NCBI RefSeq assembly: GCF_037975245.1
Contig: NC_092573.1
Location: forward strand, 17,102,265-17,166,264
Source of the DNA: Apostichopus japonicus
Taxonomy: Eukaryota; Echinodermata; Holothuroidea; Aspidochirotida; Stichopodidae
Length of the DNA: 64,000 nucleotides
Reading direction: 5' to 3'
Numbering within the stretch: the stretch's first letter is position 1; each line of letters starts with the position of its first letter. A program made the position numbers and the translations under genes. This document shows positions 42,933 through 55,019 of the stretch, in pieces. The notes beneath the pieces are model-generated. The model was not told the DNA's origin, did not search any database, and saw nothing but the letters and a program-made list of their open reading frames with translations.

Positions 42933-45900
42933 GGTTCCTTGCTAAAAGCAAAGAAACCTATGTATTCAGGTTGGCGTGTGTGTGCGTGCGTGTGTGTGCG
43001 TGTGCGTGTGTGTGTGACGCTTTAGCTTGTATGCACGATAACTCAACAAGGGATTGACTGATCATGATCAAACTTGGTGGGTGGGTGGCCCAATAGTGAG
43101 TAGATGAGCCCTATTGTTTTTGGTGCCAACAAAGGTCACCAAAGGTCAGTTATGGTCCAAAAACCCAAAATACTAAAACTGCAATAACTCCCAGTGCCAA
43201 TGTGTGACAAGGTTGATATTTTGGGACAAGTTGTGAACTGGTTAGGGGAACATTTTGAAAGTTAACGGTCATGTGATCCAAGGTCACCAAAGGTCAATTA
43301 ATGTTAAAAAACAAGTATTTTTGCGATAACTTGAGAACGAATTGTCCGTTAAGGTTGGGAGTTGCTTCAATGGAATCCAATTGACGACCCTCATCTGGGT
43401 TACCCTTGACCTCAATTTGACCTCTGGTGACCTTCAAGTGTATGGGGATTTGTACAGTTTCGATGCTATTTTCAAATGTCAAAGGTACATTCCGATCATA
43501 AATATCGATAGGTTGACCCTTGTGAAACCTTTGTGTGCGAACTTATATGGGGTCAAAGTTTTCGGTCGGAGTAAGGATGGCTGTGCAGACTTGTCGTGTT
43601 GATTTTTGGAATCAGGAGATCAAACTACATTTGAAACCAAGGTCAAAAGGTCAAAGGTCACATTAGAAAAAATGTGCTTAGTTTGGGAGAAAATGGGCGA
43701 AAAAGAAAATGTTTGGTTTTGATGCTAGATTTGGATATCAAAGGTACCTTCCGATCAAAAATGTCAATGGGTTGACACCCGGGTGACCTTTGTGTGTAAA
43801 GTTATACATCAGGGTTGTCCAACCTTTTGCAGAGGAGGGCCACATGGAATGATTATGATGAAGGAGGGGGCCGCATGAAGCCTGCGCCCGATTTTTCGCC
43901 GGAAGCCCAAGGCAACAAAATGTGAGCACTGCGCGCGGAGCGCACTGATTTATTTTCCGTCCTGATAAAACAGATAAATAAAGTTCAGCCGCCCCCCCAC
44001 CCCCTCCGATAAGAGAGTGTCACACAAACTGACCTGTATGCAGTTTTTTGTGTACAGTATAAAGCTTCAAATTGTTATCAATAAATCTGCTCACTAAAAT
44101 TTCGCACTTTAGATCATCTCTGGCGGGCCGGACGCAACCCTGCGGCGGGCCGGACTGTGGCCTGCAGGCCGTAGGTTGGACAACCCTGTTATACATGGTC
44201 AAAGTTGATTTTCAGACATTTAATGCAATAACTCCCAGTGCCAAGGTGTGACAAGGTTGATATTTTGGGACAAGTTGCAAATGGTATAGAGGAATATTGT
44301 CAAACTTAATGGTCATGTGATCCGAGGTCACTGAAGGTCAATTAATGTTAAAAAACTAATATTTTGAGGGGAGAAAAAAAGCAAAGAAAAAATTGTTTGA
44401 ATTTTTATAGTTTGATGCTATATTCATGTCTCACCGATCAAAAATGTCAATGGTGACCCCCGGGTGACCTTTGTGTGAAGTTATATGAGGTCAAAGTTGA
44501 TTTTCAGACATTTAATGCAATAACTCCCAGTGCCAGGTGTGACAAGGTTGATATTTTGAGACAAGTTGTAAATGGTGTAGAGGAATATTTTCAAAGTTAA
44601 TGGTCATGTGATCCGAGGTCACCGAAGGTCAATTAATGTTAAAAACTAGTATTTTGGGTGAGAAAATGGGCAAAGCAAAAAATGTTTAAATTTTTACAGT
44701 CTTGATGCTATATTCACGTCTCACCAATCAAAAATGTCAATAAGTTGACCCCTGGGTGACCTTTGTGTGTGAAGTTATATGAGGTCAAAGTTAATTTTCA
44801 GACATTTAGTGCAATAACTCCCAGTGCCAAGGTGTGACACGGTTGATATTTTGGGACAAGTTGCAAATGGTATAGGGGTATATTTTCAAACTTAATGATC
44901 ATGTGATCCAAGGTCACCAAATGTTAAAATGAGTATTTTTGCGATAACTTGAGAACGAATTGTCCGTTAGGGTTGGGAGTTGCTTCAATGTAATCTTATT
45001 GTCAACCCGCATCAGGGTGACCCTTGACCTCAATTTGACCTCTGGTGACCTTCAAGTGTTTTGGGGATTTTTACAGTTTCGACGCTATTTTCAGATGTCA
45101 AAGGTACCTTCCGATCATAAATATCAATAGGTTGACCCTTGTGTGACCTTTGTGTGCGAACTTATATGGGGTCAAAGTTTTCGGTCGGAGTTAGGATGGC
45201 TGTACAGACTTGTCGTGTTGATTTTTGGAATCAGGAGATCCAACTACATTTGAAACCAAGGTCAAAAGTTCAAAGGTCACATTAGAAAAAATGTGCTTGG
45301 TTTGGGAGAAAACGGGCGGGAAAAAAATGTTTGGTTTTGATGCAAGAATTGGATATCAAAGGTACCTTCCGATCAAAATGTCAATGGGTTGACACCCGGG
45401 TGAGCTTTGTGTGTAAAGTTATACGAGGTCAAAGTTAATTTTTAGGCATTGAATGCAATAACTCCCAGTGCCAAGGTGTTACATGATTGCTATTTTGGGA
45501 CAAGTTGCAAATGGTATAGGGGAATATTTCAAACTTAACGGTCATGTGATCCAAGGACACCAAAGTCCATTAATAAAAAAAAAATAGTATTTTGGGGGAG
45601 AAAATGGGCAAAGAAAAAATGTTTGAATTTTTACAGTTTTGATGCTCTATTTAGGTCTCATCGATCAAAAATGTCAATGGGTTGACCCCAGGTGACCTTT
45701 GTGAAGTTATACAAGTTCAAAGTTAATGTTTAGTTATTTAATGCAATTAACTCCCAGTGCCAAGGTCTGACACGATTGATATTTTGGGACAAGTTGTGAA
45801 TGGGGTGGTGGAACATTTCAAACTTAACGGTCATGTGATCTGAGGTCACCAATGTTATAATATCTGTTGACCCGATTGTAGGTGACCTTATATTTCTTAC

Positions 45901-46092
45901 ATTTTCAACGCCATACACAGATCTCAAAAGTGCCTTCCAATCCAAAATCCGATCACAATTTGTTATCACAAAAGTGTTGGCTATAGTGTTGGTTACTTCA
46001 TGGGTACATGTTTAGGACCACAATTACTTGGACTATTTGAGCTATGATAATATTATGTGTATTGTCAATTTTATACCCCTACGCAAGGAACC
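42933..46092 (+). mobile_element. GGTCA-array element with GGTTCCTTGC ends
   Basis: Ends GGTTCCTTGC (42933-42942) and GCAAGGAACC (46083-46092), perfectly inverted over 10 bp. A GT/GC microsatellite (42976-43018) and GTGACGC follow the head. The body has longer units (~560-600 bp, with sub-units) marked by AATGCAATAACTCCCAGTGCCA, GACAAGGTTGATATTTTGGGAC and GGTCATGTGATCCAAGGTCACC. AGGTCAAAGGTCA is at 43648. A hAT-type MITE is inserted at 43810-44188. No coding frame. Confidence 0.58.
43810..44188. mobile_element. hAT-type MITE, CAGGGTTGTCCAACC ends
   Basis: 379 bp with inverted ends CAGGGTTGTCCAACCTTTTG and AGGTTGGACAACCCTG, and a perfect 8-bp duplication TTATACAT (43802-43809 and 44189-44196). 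The interior is GC-rich (GCGGGCCGGAC twice). The end sequence resembles Charlie/Tip100-like hAT MITEs of many animals. It is a different family from the CAGTGGCG elements. Confidence 0.88.
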
Positions 46093-46265
46093 ATAGTGCC
46101 CTTAGGCTCTTGTTTTTTTAGATGCTAGGTAAATGGGTTCTTTTTACTCAACTTTTAATATGAGCATTATGTGTGTGTGACTCACGTACATGTATCTTAC
46201 ATCTTATATCAGTGATTTCAAAGCTTTGAAGTTATTCAAAATTGGTAAATTGTTCATCTCAAATG

Positions 46266-48072
46266 CAGTGGTGTCACCAGACTTTTCAGTCTGGGGGGGC
46301 ACAGGGGGGCACCAGCATTTGATGGGGGGGCACTTAGGTGGATACAGATCGCCGTCCTGGGGGAGGGGTCTAAGGGGAGGGGGTGACCCCCTCCCCTTTG
46401 GAAAATTTTCGCATAAGGAGGATGGGCTAGATGCAAAATGGTGCCACATTTGATGCTAAATTCAATCTGAAGTTATCTCCAGAAATTGCTATTTTTGAGG
46501 TAATGATTTTAACAACACGCAGAATTTTGCAGAGGATATGAACCACATGCTGTCGAAATTATGCCTAACCCTATCAATAGAACCTACATTTGTTGAATTC
46601 ATGTGTGCATGACTAGGGCCGTCTTAACGCATGGGCCCACTGAGCCCTGGCCCAGGGCCCCGCGATGTCAGGGGCCCCGCAATAGTAGTAACCCCATGTC
46701 TTAATCTGGGAGGAAAACTTATTGAATAGGCGATTATGCCTGATTGAATTCGATACTTGACAACTTGTGACGAGAGTTGGTGAAACACTTGAGAGTTTGA
46801 CATTAAATATTCGAATCTGAGTTGGCAACCCTGGAATATACAATGCCCCGAGGGCTTACAACACCAGACAACTCGGGTCCGCGGTCCGAGCACCCGTCAT
46901 TTTTTCAATGCAATTCTCACCCAGGAGAATATATCCGGTAAATTGCGAATTGTCCTATGCATGATGGTTACAAATTGTAATGGGAAATGTTCATTTTCAA
47001 GGTTAAAACTAATCAAGAATAATCTCCGAAACAGAATGGGGCAATGGCGACTTAATAGGCTCTCTCTCATGTGCATAGAAAGTGACATCCTCAAAAAGAT
47101 TGACTTTCAGCCAATCATACAACAGTTTACGATCAAGAAATGCCGCAAGTTCCATTAGTTTCCCCAGTTGAAAGACTCAACACAAGGGTGTTACAAATGG
47201 TGAGTCCAGTATTGTTAGGGAAGGGATGGAGGGCAACTGGAAGATTACTCTTCTATAATGTATTTCAGCTTTTAGATATATCACGTATGTTATTCAGCTC
47301 AAGTTTTATGCTTTACGCGCGACATAGGGAGGGGTGGTAAATGCAGGCATGTCTCTGCTTGAGCGATTGTCAAGGATGTCAATTTTTCACGCAACTTTTT
47401 TCGAACTCACTTGATTGAGGGGCCCCGCTCCATTGCCGGGCCCAGGGCCCGGTGATCTCTTGAGACGGCCCTGTGCATGACCCCCGACTCCTTTCTTGTC
47501 CTTCGCGTTTTCTCCCATTATCTATTAAGATGTAACAGGTTCCAGCATCGTTATAGGCTCCTATCAGGGAACTCACCATGCAATCCAAAGTTTGATCACA
47601 CATCGAGTATGGCTCAGTATGCAGGTGTGAACATTCGCCATTGGTTCCTACAAGCATCTGACCTCAAATGACCTCTGCACCCCCTACACAACAGGGTTAA
47701 TATATGGGTCCACAAATATAGGCAAGTATGGTGCCTGTGGACCCTCACATTCTCACATTTCGTGGTATGGCGTGAGCACTGACACATTCAATGTAAATAT
47801 CGACACCTGTTGTGATGGCGCGGGTTATGACTTCGATACCCGACGGTAAGGATGAACTTTTTCATTTTTTTCGCAGCTCATTTGAAGAAAATACGAATTA
47901 CTGTGCTTCTTTGTCCTTATGAAAAACCAACTCAGATGATGGGAGTTGAATATAACAAAATATATATATATTTTTTTTACCAACCCAAATCTCAGATGGG
48001 GGGGCACTCGGGGGCACTAGGTTTTCCAGGGGGGGCACGTGCCCCCCTGGCCCCCCCTTGGCGACGCCACTG
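46266..48072. mobile_element. hAT-type element, outer of a two-level nest
   Basis: Starts CAGTGGTGTCACCAGACT and ends TTGGCGACGCCACTG, with perfect 8-bp duplication CTCAAATG (46258-46265 and 48073-48080). G-rich ends as in the other CAGTGG elements. Contains the insertion 46614-47473. No transposase frame; the empty site is seen in a paralogous repeat unit. Confidence 0.88.
46614..47473. mobile_element. hAT-type element, AGGGCCGTCT ends, inner of nest
   Basis: 860 bp, ends TAGGGCCGTCTTAACG and TTGAGACGGCCCTG, with perfect 8-bp duplication TGCATGAC (46606-46613 and 47474-47481). GGGCCC-rich subterminal stretches occur on both sides. A third end type, distinct from the CAGTGGCG and CAGGGTTGTCC families. 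Confidence 0.86.
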
Positions 48073-48870
48073 CTCAAATGCATCAGTAGAAAATTACCAT
48101 ATCCAACTTGTAGGCGTCACTCTTATTTGAAAAAAAAATTGCCTGGGGGAGAGGGTGGTGGGAGGTAAGGGGGGGATGAGGGACAAGGTGAACTGGGGGA
48201 AACAGTTATATAGAATTAGAGCTTTTATGAGGGAAAACTTTTGAAAGCTTGGGTTTCATTTGGATTCCACATTGTGAAATGGGATGGAGAGGGTGGGGGT
48301 ACTTTGACAAAGATTTGTTATCGTTCAAAGCGGTTTAGATAAGACTATTTTATTCATGCTGGGTAATGTTATATTTTTTCCCCAACTTTTAAGGGTCCCC
48401 ATAATATGTGTGACTACTTACTGACTAGTCTAATATTAATTGATGAACATCTTATATCAGTGGTTCAAATGCTATTAAGTTATTCAAATTTGGTAAAATG
48501 TTGTGTTAGAAATGCATCAGTGTAGATGATTACATTGTCCAACTTTTCAACTTTTCACTCTTATTTGAAACCATTATATGAGACAGACAGTGGGGTGGTT
48601 GAAAGGGGGGGGGGAGGAGGGGAGAGGGATATTGCAGTCCTATTTTGACCATTTGATATAGCACCTTCTACATTTCTGCAGTTTGATATGTCTTTGAAAC
48701 TACAGTTTGTGCACTATTTAGATGTTCATTGAATGGGGTATCTAGGTGGAGTGGGACGCTGGGGTAAATGTTGTGTCTCATCAGTGTAGAATGACATTGT
48801 CTAACTTTTCCAGCTTTCACTCTTATTTGAAACCATTATATTAGGCAGACATTGTGGATGGAAAGGTCTT

Positions 48871-51289
48871 TACAAATGCGAAGCTTGAAGTCTCTGCGAT
48901 GATTGTAACTAGGTGGTCATAATGATAGCTGCAAGTTCTTTGTGCCATAAACCACCTTATGCTTGTATGCGTGCATGTGAATGTGTGTGCTGCCATTTGG
49001 TATGTCAATTGAGGACGTCCTCATTGTCACTTCATGAAACTGTGTATGCATTGTCTTTTAATTCGCTGTTGTATTTATCCTTATTAATATTATCAAAGGA
49101 GCAGTACTTTCAAACTAGTAGCCTTCATGTATTTTAACATTTCACATGCACCTTAATAAAATTTTTATTGCAATGACTTCTTTTTCATTTTCTGTATTGG
49201 AAGAAAAGTGATTGCTCACTGCAAAACAAATTCAAACCAGTTACCATGTTTTTTCTCCCTACAACCAACTAAAGACGAACACACAAATGACGTTATCCAT
49301 ATGTATTTCAACCAGTCTTTCACGTTTTGGCGTTTGTTTTCAGGGCTGCAGTTCAAAGTCATTGGTTTCTGTTTGAGATGACACAAGAAGTCCTTTTATC
49401 GTAACGATTTGTCAAATATGAGTGAATATTCTTACATTGTTTGTGATAATAAGTCTCTGTGAGACATGTCATTTTATTGGCAATGCAGTATTAGCTGCAG
49501 ATAAGTACTAGACAATGAACCAAGGGTAGTGTTATTAATTAATATTCATTAACGGGAACTTTCCCCTTTTTTTTACCTTTCGCCCCATTAAAATCATATG
49601 GTCCATTTGATTAGCTGGAGGACCACTTGAATCTTAAACTAGGTAGTCCTGCTGGGCAGATGCCAAAAAATTTAAGTGCAAACGCTGGAAATATTTATTT
49701 TCTTTCAACATTCTACCGATTTATTGCTGACCTCCATAGATACCTTCAACATGACTAGTGATATTCATTTCCACCAACTGTGGCGAATTATTAAGCCATA
49801 TCTCCAGATCAACTTTATAAACTTTATTAAAAAGGGGCCAGGTATATGAAAGTCACAAAAGGGAACATCTTTCACAATCAGTGCAAAAAAATGCTTATCA
49901 AAGGCGATGGTGACATGAATAGACCACTCTTTGCATGGCTGTTACACACCTACCTGTCCCAAATGAAACCAATACTGGAATTCCTAAATGGTTGATATAC
50001 AAATTGCACTATGGCATAGTAAACACAGGTCAGTCGACTGTACCTGGCAATACACACCTCCAAAAACAATGGGGGTCTTGTACTCAATGTGATGAATCTA
50101 CACATCCAGTATGAGAAATATCCATGATTCTTATCGTAAGGTATCATGTAAAAACATTTCAGAATTTGACCTCTGGTGACCTCAAATGAGAGTTGACAAA
50201 AGGTTATGGCACTTAGGCAGATACATGGTGCTACATAATTGCTCATTGGAAATCAATGTTTCTGTAAGGTATGAAATTTTTTTCTCCAAAAGTAAGTGAT
50301 AAACAAAGTAAACATGTCGCAGAATCATAAAAAAGCAGCTTGGCCTACTGTAGTATCTCGAAAAATAAAAATAGGTATAGTCGTAAGCCTATACAGTACC
50401 TCACTGCTTCTTTGAACCGATACTCGATTAGCACAATTCGTACACTTTCCCAATTATTTATCTTATCTTCTAGCTGCAGATTGGTGTGCAACAATTATCG
50501 CCATTACTCAATTACACTGCCTAAATCAAAGAGATCTTTCACGGAATGAAAATCTAAGATTGAAAGAGCATCTATCTTCCACTCGCAACCATTGTTAAGT
50601 GAAAATCTTTGCAAAAAATTATAGCAGCAATTACAGCACACTTGTCACAAAACTCCTTAAATTTGTTGAATATTTTGCTAATTATGACTAATGGCATGTT
50701 GGAAATAATTTAGGAGATGTTTGGCCACCTTACGTGTATAGGTATTCTAACACGATCGAAGCATATATACGCTACTGTGCAGGGGTTGCCTGGCATAACG
50801 AAGTTGTTGTGATATCGACGTTTAATATCTTTGGAATTGGTTGACAAATTAGTATCTGAACACAACATATTTATGAATGCCTTTAAAACATGTTATGTAC
50901 TTCGTAAGCTCAAACCGTTCCTTTTAATATATAGTTATTTTAGATTTTAAGTTATGCTTCCGCTGTATGTTTGTAAATGCTCATGAAGTTTGTGAACAAT
51001 CTCCGCACAGAAAAACTTCCTGTACATAGTGCATGTGCAGAGAGCGAACCATTTTACACAGTTAATTGGCATTAAGATGGGTCATTGATAAAAATCTAAC
51101 TAGACGACAGTTAGTTTTCATGAACGGCGCCTAGCCATTTGTCCAACATAACTTTACATTCAAACCTGAAGTTTTTATTTGGCAGCGAATCTCAACAATT
51201 GCAAAATACGGCAGAAATCTTCAACAACAGAAGTAAATACATAATACTTCTGATTCAGTGATATTGTTTGTTCCAACAGCAACCTTGTA
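48871..51289. other. Mostly unique AT-rich DNA
   Basis: About 2.4 kb. One faint GGTCA unit at 50045-50200 (CAATGGGGGTCTTGTACTCA, TTTGACCTCTGGTGACCTCA). No supported gene; frames up to 98 codons have no recognisable features. Confidence 0.4.
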
Positions 51290-53080
51290 TGTATAAAGGT
51301 ACACTTTTTGCACACAATTTGACCATGCACTAGTGACCCCAAATGACCTTTGACCTACACAAAGAACAAAAGACTTTTGTTCACAGCTTCCCTTCTTGAG
51401 ATCTCATGTTGACAAGGTTTCACAATTTGGCCTCTGGTGAACTCCACATGACCGTTGACCTCCATATCAAACGAATTGCTCTTTGAACTTAATGGTCACA
51501 ACTTCCTACTAGAAATGAGATTGTTCAAAGCTTTCCTTCTTGAGATATCATGTTTACAAGGCTTTCACAATTTCACCCCTGGTGACCCCAAATGACCTAA
51601 CCTCCACCACAAACAATAGGCTTCTTGTACTCAATGTGGTAATTCTACACACTAACTATGAAGTTGGTTCGATTTTCCCTCCTTGAGATACCGTGTTTAC
51701 AACGTTTTCATAATTTGACCACTGGTGACTCCACATGACCTTTGACCTCCACATAAATCAAATTGCTCTTTGAACTTAATGGTCACAACTACCTACTAGA
51801 TATGAGATTGTTCCAAGCTTTCCTTCTTGAGATATCGCGTTTACAAGGTTTTCACAATTTCACCCCTGGTGTCCCCAAATGATCTTTCACCTACACCAAA
51901 AACAATAGGCTTCTTGTACTCAATGTGGTAATTCTACACACTAACTATGAAGTCGGTCCGATTTCCTTCCTTAAGATATCATGTTTACAAAGTTTTCACA
52001 ATTTGACCACTAGTGACCCCAAATGACCTTTGACCTCCACAAAAATAATAGGCTACTTGTACTTGTCGTGTCATAACTACATACTGAATATGAGATTGGT
52101 CCAAGATTCCCTTTCAGAAACACCGTGTTTACAAGGTTTTCACAATTTCACCCCTGGTGTCCCCAAATGACCTTTCACCTACACCAAAAACAATAGGCTT
52201 CTTGTACTCAATGTGGTAATTCTACACACTAACTATGAAGTCGATCCGATTTCCTTCCTTAAGATATCATGTTTACAAAGTTTTCACAATTTGACCACTA
52301 GTGACCCCAAATGACCTTTGACCTCCACAAAAATAATAGGCTACTTGTACTTGTCGTGTCATAACTACATACTGAATATGAGATTGGTCCAAGATTCCCT
52401 TTCAGAAACACCGTGTTTACAAGGTTTTCACAATTTGACCCCTGGTGTCCCCAAATGACCTTTCATCTACACCAAAAACAATAGGCTTCTTGTACTCAAT
52501 GTGGTAATTCTACACACTAACTATGAAGTCGATCCGATTTCCTTCCTTAAGATATCATGTTTACAAAGTTTTCACAATTTGACCACTAGTGACCCCAAAT
52601 GACCTTTGACCTCCACAAAAATAATAGGCTACTTGTACTTGTCGTGTCATAACTACATACTGAATATGAGATTGGTCCAAGATTCCCTTTCAGAAACACT
52701 GCGTTACAAGGTTTTCACAATTTCACCCCTGGTGTCCCCAAATGACCTTTCACCTACACCAAAAACAATAGGCTTCTTGTACTCAATGTGGTAATTCTAC
52801 ACACTAACTATGAAGTCGGTCCGATTTCCTTCCTTAAGATATCATGTTTACAAAGTTTTCACAATTTGACCACTAGTGACCCCAAATGACCTTTGACCTC
52901 CACAAAAATAATAGGCTACTTGTACTTGTCGTGTCATAACTACATACTGAATATGAGATTGGTCCAAGATTCCCTTTCAGAAACACCGTGTTTACAAGGT
53001 TTTCACAATTTGACCACTAGTGACCCCAAAATGACCTTTGACCTCCAGAAAAAACAATAGGACTTTGCATGACTACAAAG
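51290..53080 (-). repeat. GGTCA array with 288-bp higher-order repeat
   Basis: Reverse-oriented units of about 144 bp. From 51971 two unlike units alternate to form a dimer: TTAAGATATCATGTTTAC starts at 51971, 52259, 52547 and 52834 (288, 288 and 287 bp). Copies of the dimer are almost identical, while the first units (51290-51960) are more diverged. TGACCTTTGACCT occurs repeatedly (51344, 51736, 52026, 52313, 52602, 52889 and near 53032). No inverted ends of the GATTCCTTGCC type were found here. Confidence 0.85.
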
Positions 53081-53692
53081 GTTATGATTGCATCTTTGGT
53101 TCTCCTATGTTGCTAAATGTCAAATACTATCATAACTCCCTTAATTAGTAGCTCCATAAATTTATCATTACCGATACTTTGACCTGCCAATTGCCGTGAG
53201 TTTTCCCAGCTATTATCAATTTTTAAAATTTTCCAAATCTAGATGTGTTAACAGACTGAAATATTTTAGGCTTAATTTATGACCTATAGGCTACCCTAAG
53301 TTATACCAAAGGCTACGTACATAGGCCTAAGTAAGGCTAAGCCCATTTTCCTGGTATTGAATGTTAGTTATAAGCCAAGGACAACATAGCCACCATCCCA
53401 TATTATTCTGCCATGTGGATTAGTGTTCAAACGATTATGCTTTAACAGAAAATACCAATTTTTTTTTTCCAAATCGAGCCGATTCCAATTATTTGAAAAA
53501 GATAAAATATCACATTTATACGAAATCGGTAATAAAGTATGTGATAGAAACAATTATTGTTGTGATTTTCCTCTGTTTCCATTTGCTTCCATGTAGTAGA
53601 AGGCTCTTAGGTATCCTTTGCTATGTACCAAATCACCTGCGGAGCTTTCGCTGAAAGAAAAGAAAAAAGATTTCTTTTACTAATTTCCAAAA
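53081..53692. other. Spacer, nothing recognised
   Basis: AT-rich sequence with TAGGCCTA phrases and no supported feature. Confidence 0.35.
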
Positions 53693-54600
53693 CAGGCGCG
53701 TATCCAAGGGGGGGGGGCGTTGGGGGCGCGCGCCCCCCGGATAAGAAAAAGAGGAGAGGAAAAAAAAGAGAAGAAAAAGGGAAAAAAAGAGGGGCAAAAG
53801 AGGAGGAGGAGAGGAAGGAAGGGAAAAGGAAGGAGAAAGAGAGAAAACGGAGAAAAGGAGGGAGTAAATAAAAACTGCCAAGACACCGGGAAGAGAAAGA
53901 AGAACAGTGACATCATAAAAGCGCTGATCACTATTATATACACATGGCCGGGTAGCCAGTGACGGATCGAGGACTTCGGAAAGGGGCGTGCGCCTCACCC
54001 TACCCCTTACACCGACAACTCCATTTTTGACGTTTCCATATTTCCTCTCTCACTAATGTATATATATAAATACTATATACGGTCTATCATAACGCGCGTG
54101 TGTGTATGGACGCCTTAAACAATTGTGCTATGAAACCAACTGTGGCTGGTCTCGAACTCGACCAAGTCGTCGGGGAACATGACGCATTTCGTGAAGGGGC
54201 CGACCGCCCCCCACCCCCCCGAGCATATTTTTTTATGATATCGCTAGTAATTTCAAAATAGAAAATGCTTAGATGCAACTTACAAGGCATGGAAAGTGTC
54301 GTTTCCAGCGATCTGGGAGGCATTTTCGGCCAAAATTTTCTTGTACGCTTCACGCCAACTCGTGGTGGCGCTACGCTTTAGATAGTTTGCCAACAGGCTT
54401 CACCCCTCCCTTGGCAAATTATTCGCTGCACACCTGTTCAAATTTATAAAGCAAACAGCAGATATCACATCATATCAGTGAGCATGAAAATGGCGGTTCC
54501 AGGATGAACAGCCTCAAAACTGTCTATGTGTGTAGTCATAGGAATTTTTTCGCGCGCTCCACGAGCGTTCAACAAGTGAATGTTAATATCATATAAGCAA
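53693..54600. mobile_element. Fragments of hAT-type elements
   Basis: CAGGCGCGTATCCAAGG at 53693 and CAGTGACGGATCGAGGAC at 53957 look like left ends, and 54345-54383 carries the conserved subterminal motif (CGCCAACTCGTGGTGGCGC, then TTTAGATAGT). The 53693 end resembles the right end at 58200 (GGATATGCCCCTG), but the 8-bp flanks (TTCCAAAA and CAAAATAC) do not match, so the pair is unproven. Confidence 0.5.
53738..53868 (+). repeat. Homopurine tract, about 130 bp
   Basis: An almost pure A/G run (AAGAGGAGAGG, AGGAAGGAAGGGAAAAGG and similar) with only two or three pyrimidines. Long polypurine tracts can form triplex DNA. The long minus-strand frames here are low-complexity products. Confidence 0.8.
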
Positions 54601-55019
54601 CAGTGGCGTAGCTCCGGGGGGGCCTGGGGGGGCCGAGGCCCCCCCATGAAATCGGCTGGCCCCCCCACTGGCCCCCCCACTGGGAATGTTGTAAAAAAAA
54701 ATGTTAAAAAAAAAAAAAAAAAAAAATCAATAATTTGGGAAATAGAGTTACACAATATTTTCATCTGGCAGAAGAAGAATAATACAATATCTGTAGTAAT
54801 CATGAGAATGGTCACACAGCATGGCATGGCAATGGTCGATGCGACGATTGCGACCATACACCACGAACCTTGTATTGTTGTGCTGCGCGATATCGATATC
54901 TGCTGACAATATGTTCAGTGCCTCCACCTAGCGCAACAATCTATCAAAAGATTGGCTCCGTTTGTACTGGGCCGAGGTATCAGGTATTCATATATTGCCT
55001 CGAGTCAAATGAATATATG

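Larger units (their letters stand above)
46190..48870 (+). repeat. Dispersed TTGTCCAACTTTT repeat, split by a hAT-type insertion
   Basis: Units near 46190-46265, 48073-48330, 48440-48720 and 48760-48870. The phrase ATTGGTAAATTGTTCATCTCAAATG continues at 48081 (CATCAGTAGAAAATTACC), matching the uninterrupted unit at 48490-48530. Same family as 16950-17850 and 42180-42870. Confidence 0.7.

Noticed and set aside
53633-53998. 121-codon minus-strand frame rich in Leu, Phe, Pro and Ser
   Set aside because: Encoded by the complement of the homopurine tract; low complexity only.
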